Shown one piece after another: positions 13,750 to 14,634 of a stretch of 14,634 nt of DNA (its first letter is position 1; each line of letters begins with the position of its first letter). A program made the position numbers and the translations under genes. The notes under the pieces are model-generated. The model ran no database searches and was not told where the DNA came from. It worked only from the letters and a program-made list of their open reading frames with translations. The DNA is from Candidatus Fermentibacterota bacterium (GTDB taxonomy: Bacteria; JAFGKV01). The stretch spans positions 1 through 14,634 of the forward strand of contig JAUXFG010000096.1 in assembly GCA_030620115.1 (NCBI GenBank), in the 5' to 3' direction.

Positions 13750-14634
13750 TCACCTCTCCTCAAGCTCTTCAAAGTACTCGAACGCATCGATGATATCGAG
13801 ATACACCCCGTCGAATCCTGCATCGATGATCTTGGATAGGTACGAACCATCTCCGCCATAGATGATCTCTTGCCATGAAGGATCCCAGTATCTGACCTTG
13901 TAATTCCCTGCCCAATCAGGGTTTTCCTCTGCCAGCCACGAAGGTGGCGCTGACTCCCATTCTTCGTCCCAATAGTAACGATAATCCTCAGCCTCTCCAA
14001 TACTCATGTAGGCAAGGACCAATCGGTAACCCCCGCTCATCTTCGTCTTCAACGCCTCAACATCCTCATGACTCAGCGCCTCCGTGTCATCATAGAAGAG
14101 ATCAATGAGAAGGATGTCGTAATCAGTGTCTATGATGGTATGAAGGAAATCATCCTTTGTCTGATAGGTGGTTGGATTGATCAGATAGAGGAAATTCTTC
14201 GCATCGCCCAAGGAGGTGATATCGTCGGTGTGAACCCTGTATGGGTATGGAGGATATGCAGGAATGTTGTCCAGCGCTCTATGATCGGCTGCAAAGGATA
14301 TGTACCCCCTCGACACACTCTGTACATAGGAATCGTCGACATAAGTCTGACTCCAACAATAATCAGTAACAAGAACCTCAATGCCTTGGGCTTCCGCCTC
14401 GTCCATGTACCATATCATTTCGGCTCGCTCTAGCTCGGGGGTCTGCATATCATCTTGATCATACCCATAGAACATGTCCTCCCGGCCAACACCATCAATT
14501 GCGTCGCAATATGTTGTCGCTGCCACGTTCTCTGCCTCCTCAGCCTGGAAAAGCAATTGGTGTCCGTTTTGAGGAACCACAATAAAACCTGTCTTAGCGG
14601 CCTTAGCCCACGCACTGATACCCTGAACGAAATC
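13750..14634 (-). CDS. MJ1477/TM1410 family GH114-like protein, 5' end outside window
   Basis: The reading frame is open from the right edge (first visible residues DFVQGISAWAKAAK) to a TGA at 13752-13750, giving 294 codons of a longer gene. A GTG at 14580 is internal, since coding similarity continues upstream of it. The family is a TIM-barrel group related to endo-alpha-1,4-polygalactosaminidase, mostly without assigned activity. The visible order is unusual. The part that normally ends the barrel comes first (FIVVPQNG, then REDMFYG and VLVTDY, about residues 17-115). It is followed by the part that normally begins it: NFLYLINP, DILLIDLF, AYMSIGEAEDYRYYW, PSWLAEENPDWAGNYKV and GFDGVYLDIIDAFEYFE. 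The protein stops there. Either a complete barrel precedes the window and the second is partial, or the barrel is circularly permuted. The Asp of GFDGVYLD and the Glu of SIGEAE are candidate catalytic acids. A signal peptide cannot be assessed. Confidence 0.85.
   Translation of the reverse strand, partial: DFVQGISAWAKAAKTGFIVVPQNGHQLLFQAEEAENVAATTYCDAIDGVGREDMFYGYDQDDMQTPELERAEMIWYMDEAEAQGIEVLVTDYCWSQTYVDDSYVQSVSRGYISFAADHRALDNIPAYPPYPYRVHTDDITSLGDAKNFLYLINPTTYQTKDDFLHTIIDTDYDILLIDLFYDDTEALSHEDVEALKTKMSGGYRLVLAYMSIGEAEDYRYYWDEEWESAPPSWLAEENPDWAGNYKVRYWDPSWQEIIYGGDGSYLSKIIDAGFDGVYLDIIDAFEYFEELEER

Noticed and set aside
14430-14615. 61-codon minus-strand frame in another phase at the right edge
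   Set aside because: It is a shadow of the GH114-like gene, whose own frame stays open to the window edge with family motifs.

Overview
The window looks like chromosomal DNA of a Gram-negative bacterium of moderately high GC content (judged by eye). It has well-separated genes on both strands, non-ATG starts and many small dispersed palindromes. A lipoprotein alpha-2-macroglobulin implies a periplasm. The repeat families (GTCATTGCGAG..., GTCGGGTTA...TAACCCGAC, GTCATTCTGAG...) are of a kind I associate with Desulfobacterota/Nitrospirota-type and other environmental genomes. The phylum is therefore a tentative inference. No rRNA, tRNA, complete insertion sequence or CRISPR array was seen.

Layout, left to right. 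1-218: non-coding leader with a repeat fragment, a 7-bp tandem repeat and a plausible sigma70-type promoter. 219-6356 (+): a 2045-codon alpha-2-macroglobulin lipoprotein with an intact CxEQ thioester motif. 6357-6630: two 75-bp palindromic repeats and a third fragment, between convergent genes. 6631-9774 (-): a class III nucleotidyl cyclase fused to an AAA-type ATPase and TPR repeats, the layout of soluble adenylyl cyclase. 10060-11088 (-): a two-helix potassium-channel-like protein with TrkA-N/TrkA-C (RCK) domains and a strongly altered selectivity filter. 11417-12889 (+): a HAD-family 5'-nucleotidase of the cN-II/NT5DC type, whose last residues and stop codon come from a palindromic repeat. 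12975-13428 (-): a minimal nucleotidyltransferase (MntA-type antitoxin) overlapping a HEPN toxin gene (HepT-type) that breaks off after about 20 codons. 13750-14634 (-): the C-terminal part of an MJ1477/TM1410 (GH114-like) protein that runs off the right edge.

The genes do not form one obvious pathway. The cyclase-ATPase, the RCK channel and the nucleotidase all concern nucleotides or nucleotide binding. Each has a copy of the same TCCCGCG...CGCGGGA palindrome in its presumed 5' leader, which could be shared regulation or just repeat insertion. The strongest second-look items are the broken MNT-HEPN module bracketed by direct copies of a 39-bp repeat, the group II intron-like sequence at the HEPN breakpoint, the TLGIRD channel filter, and the half-barrel order of the GH114-like protein. 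I see no convincing wholly new multi-gene system here.
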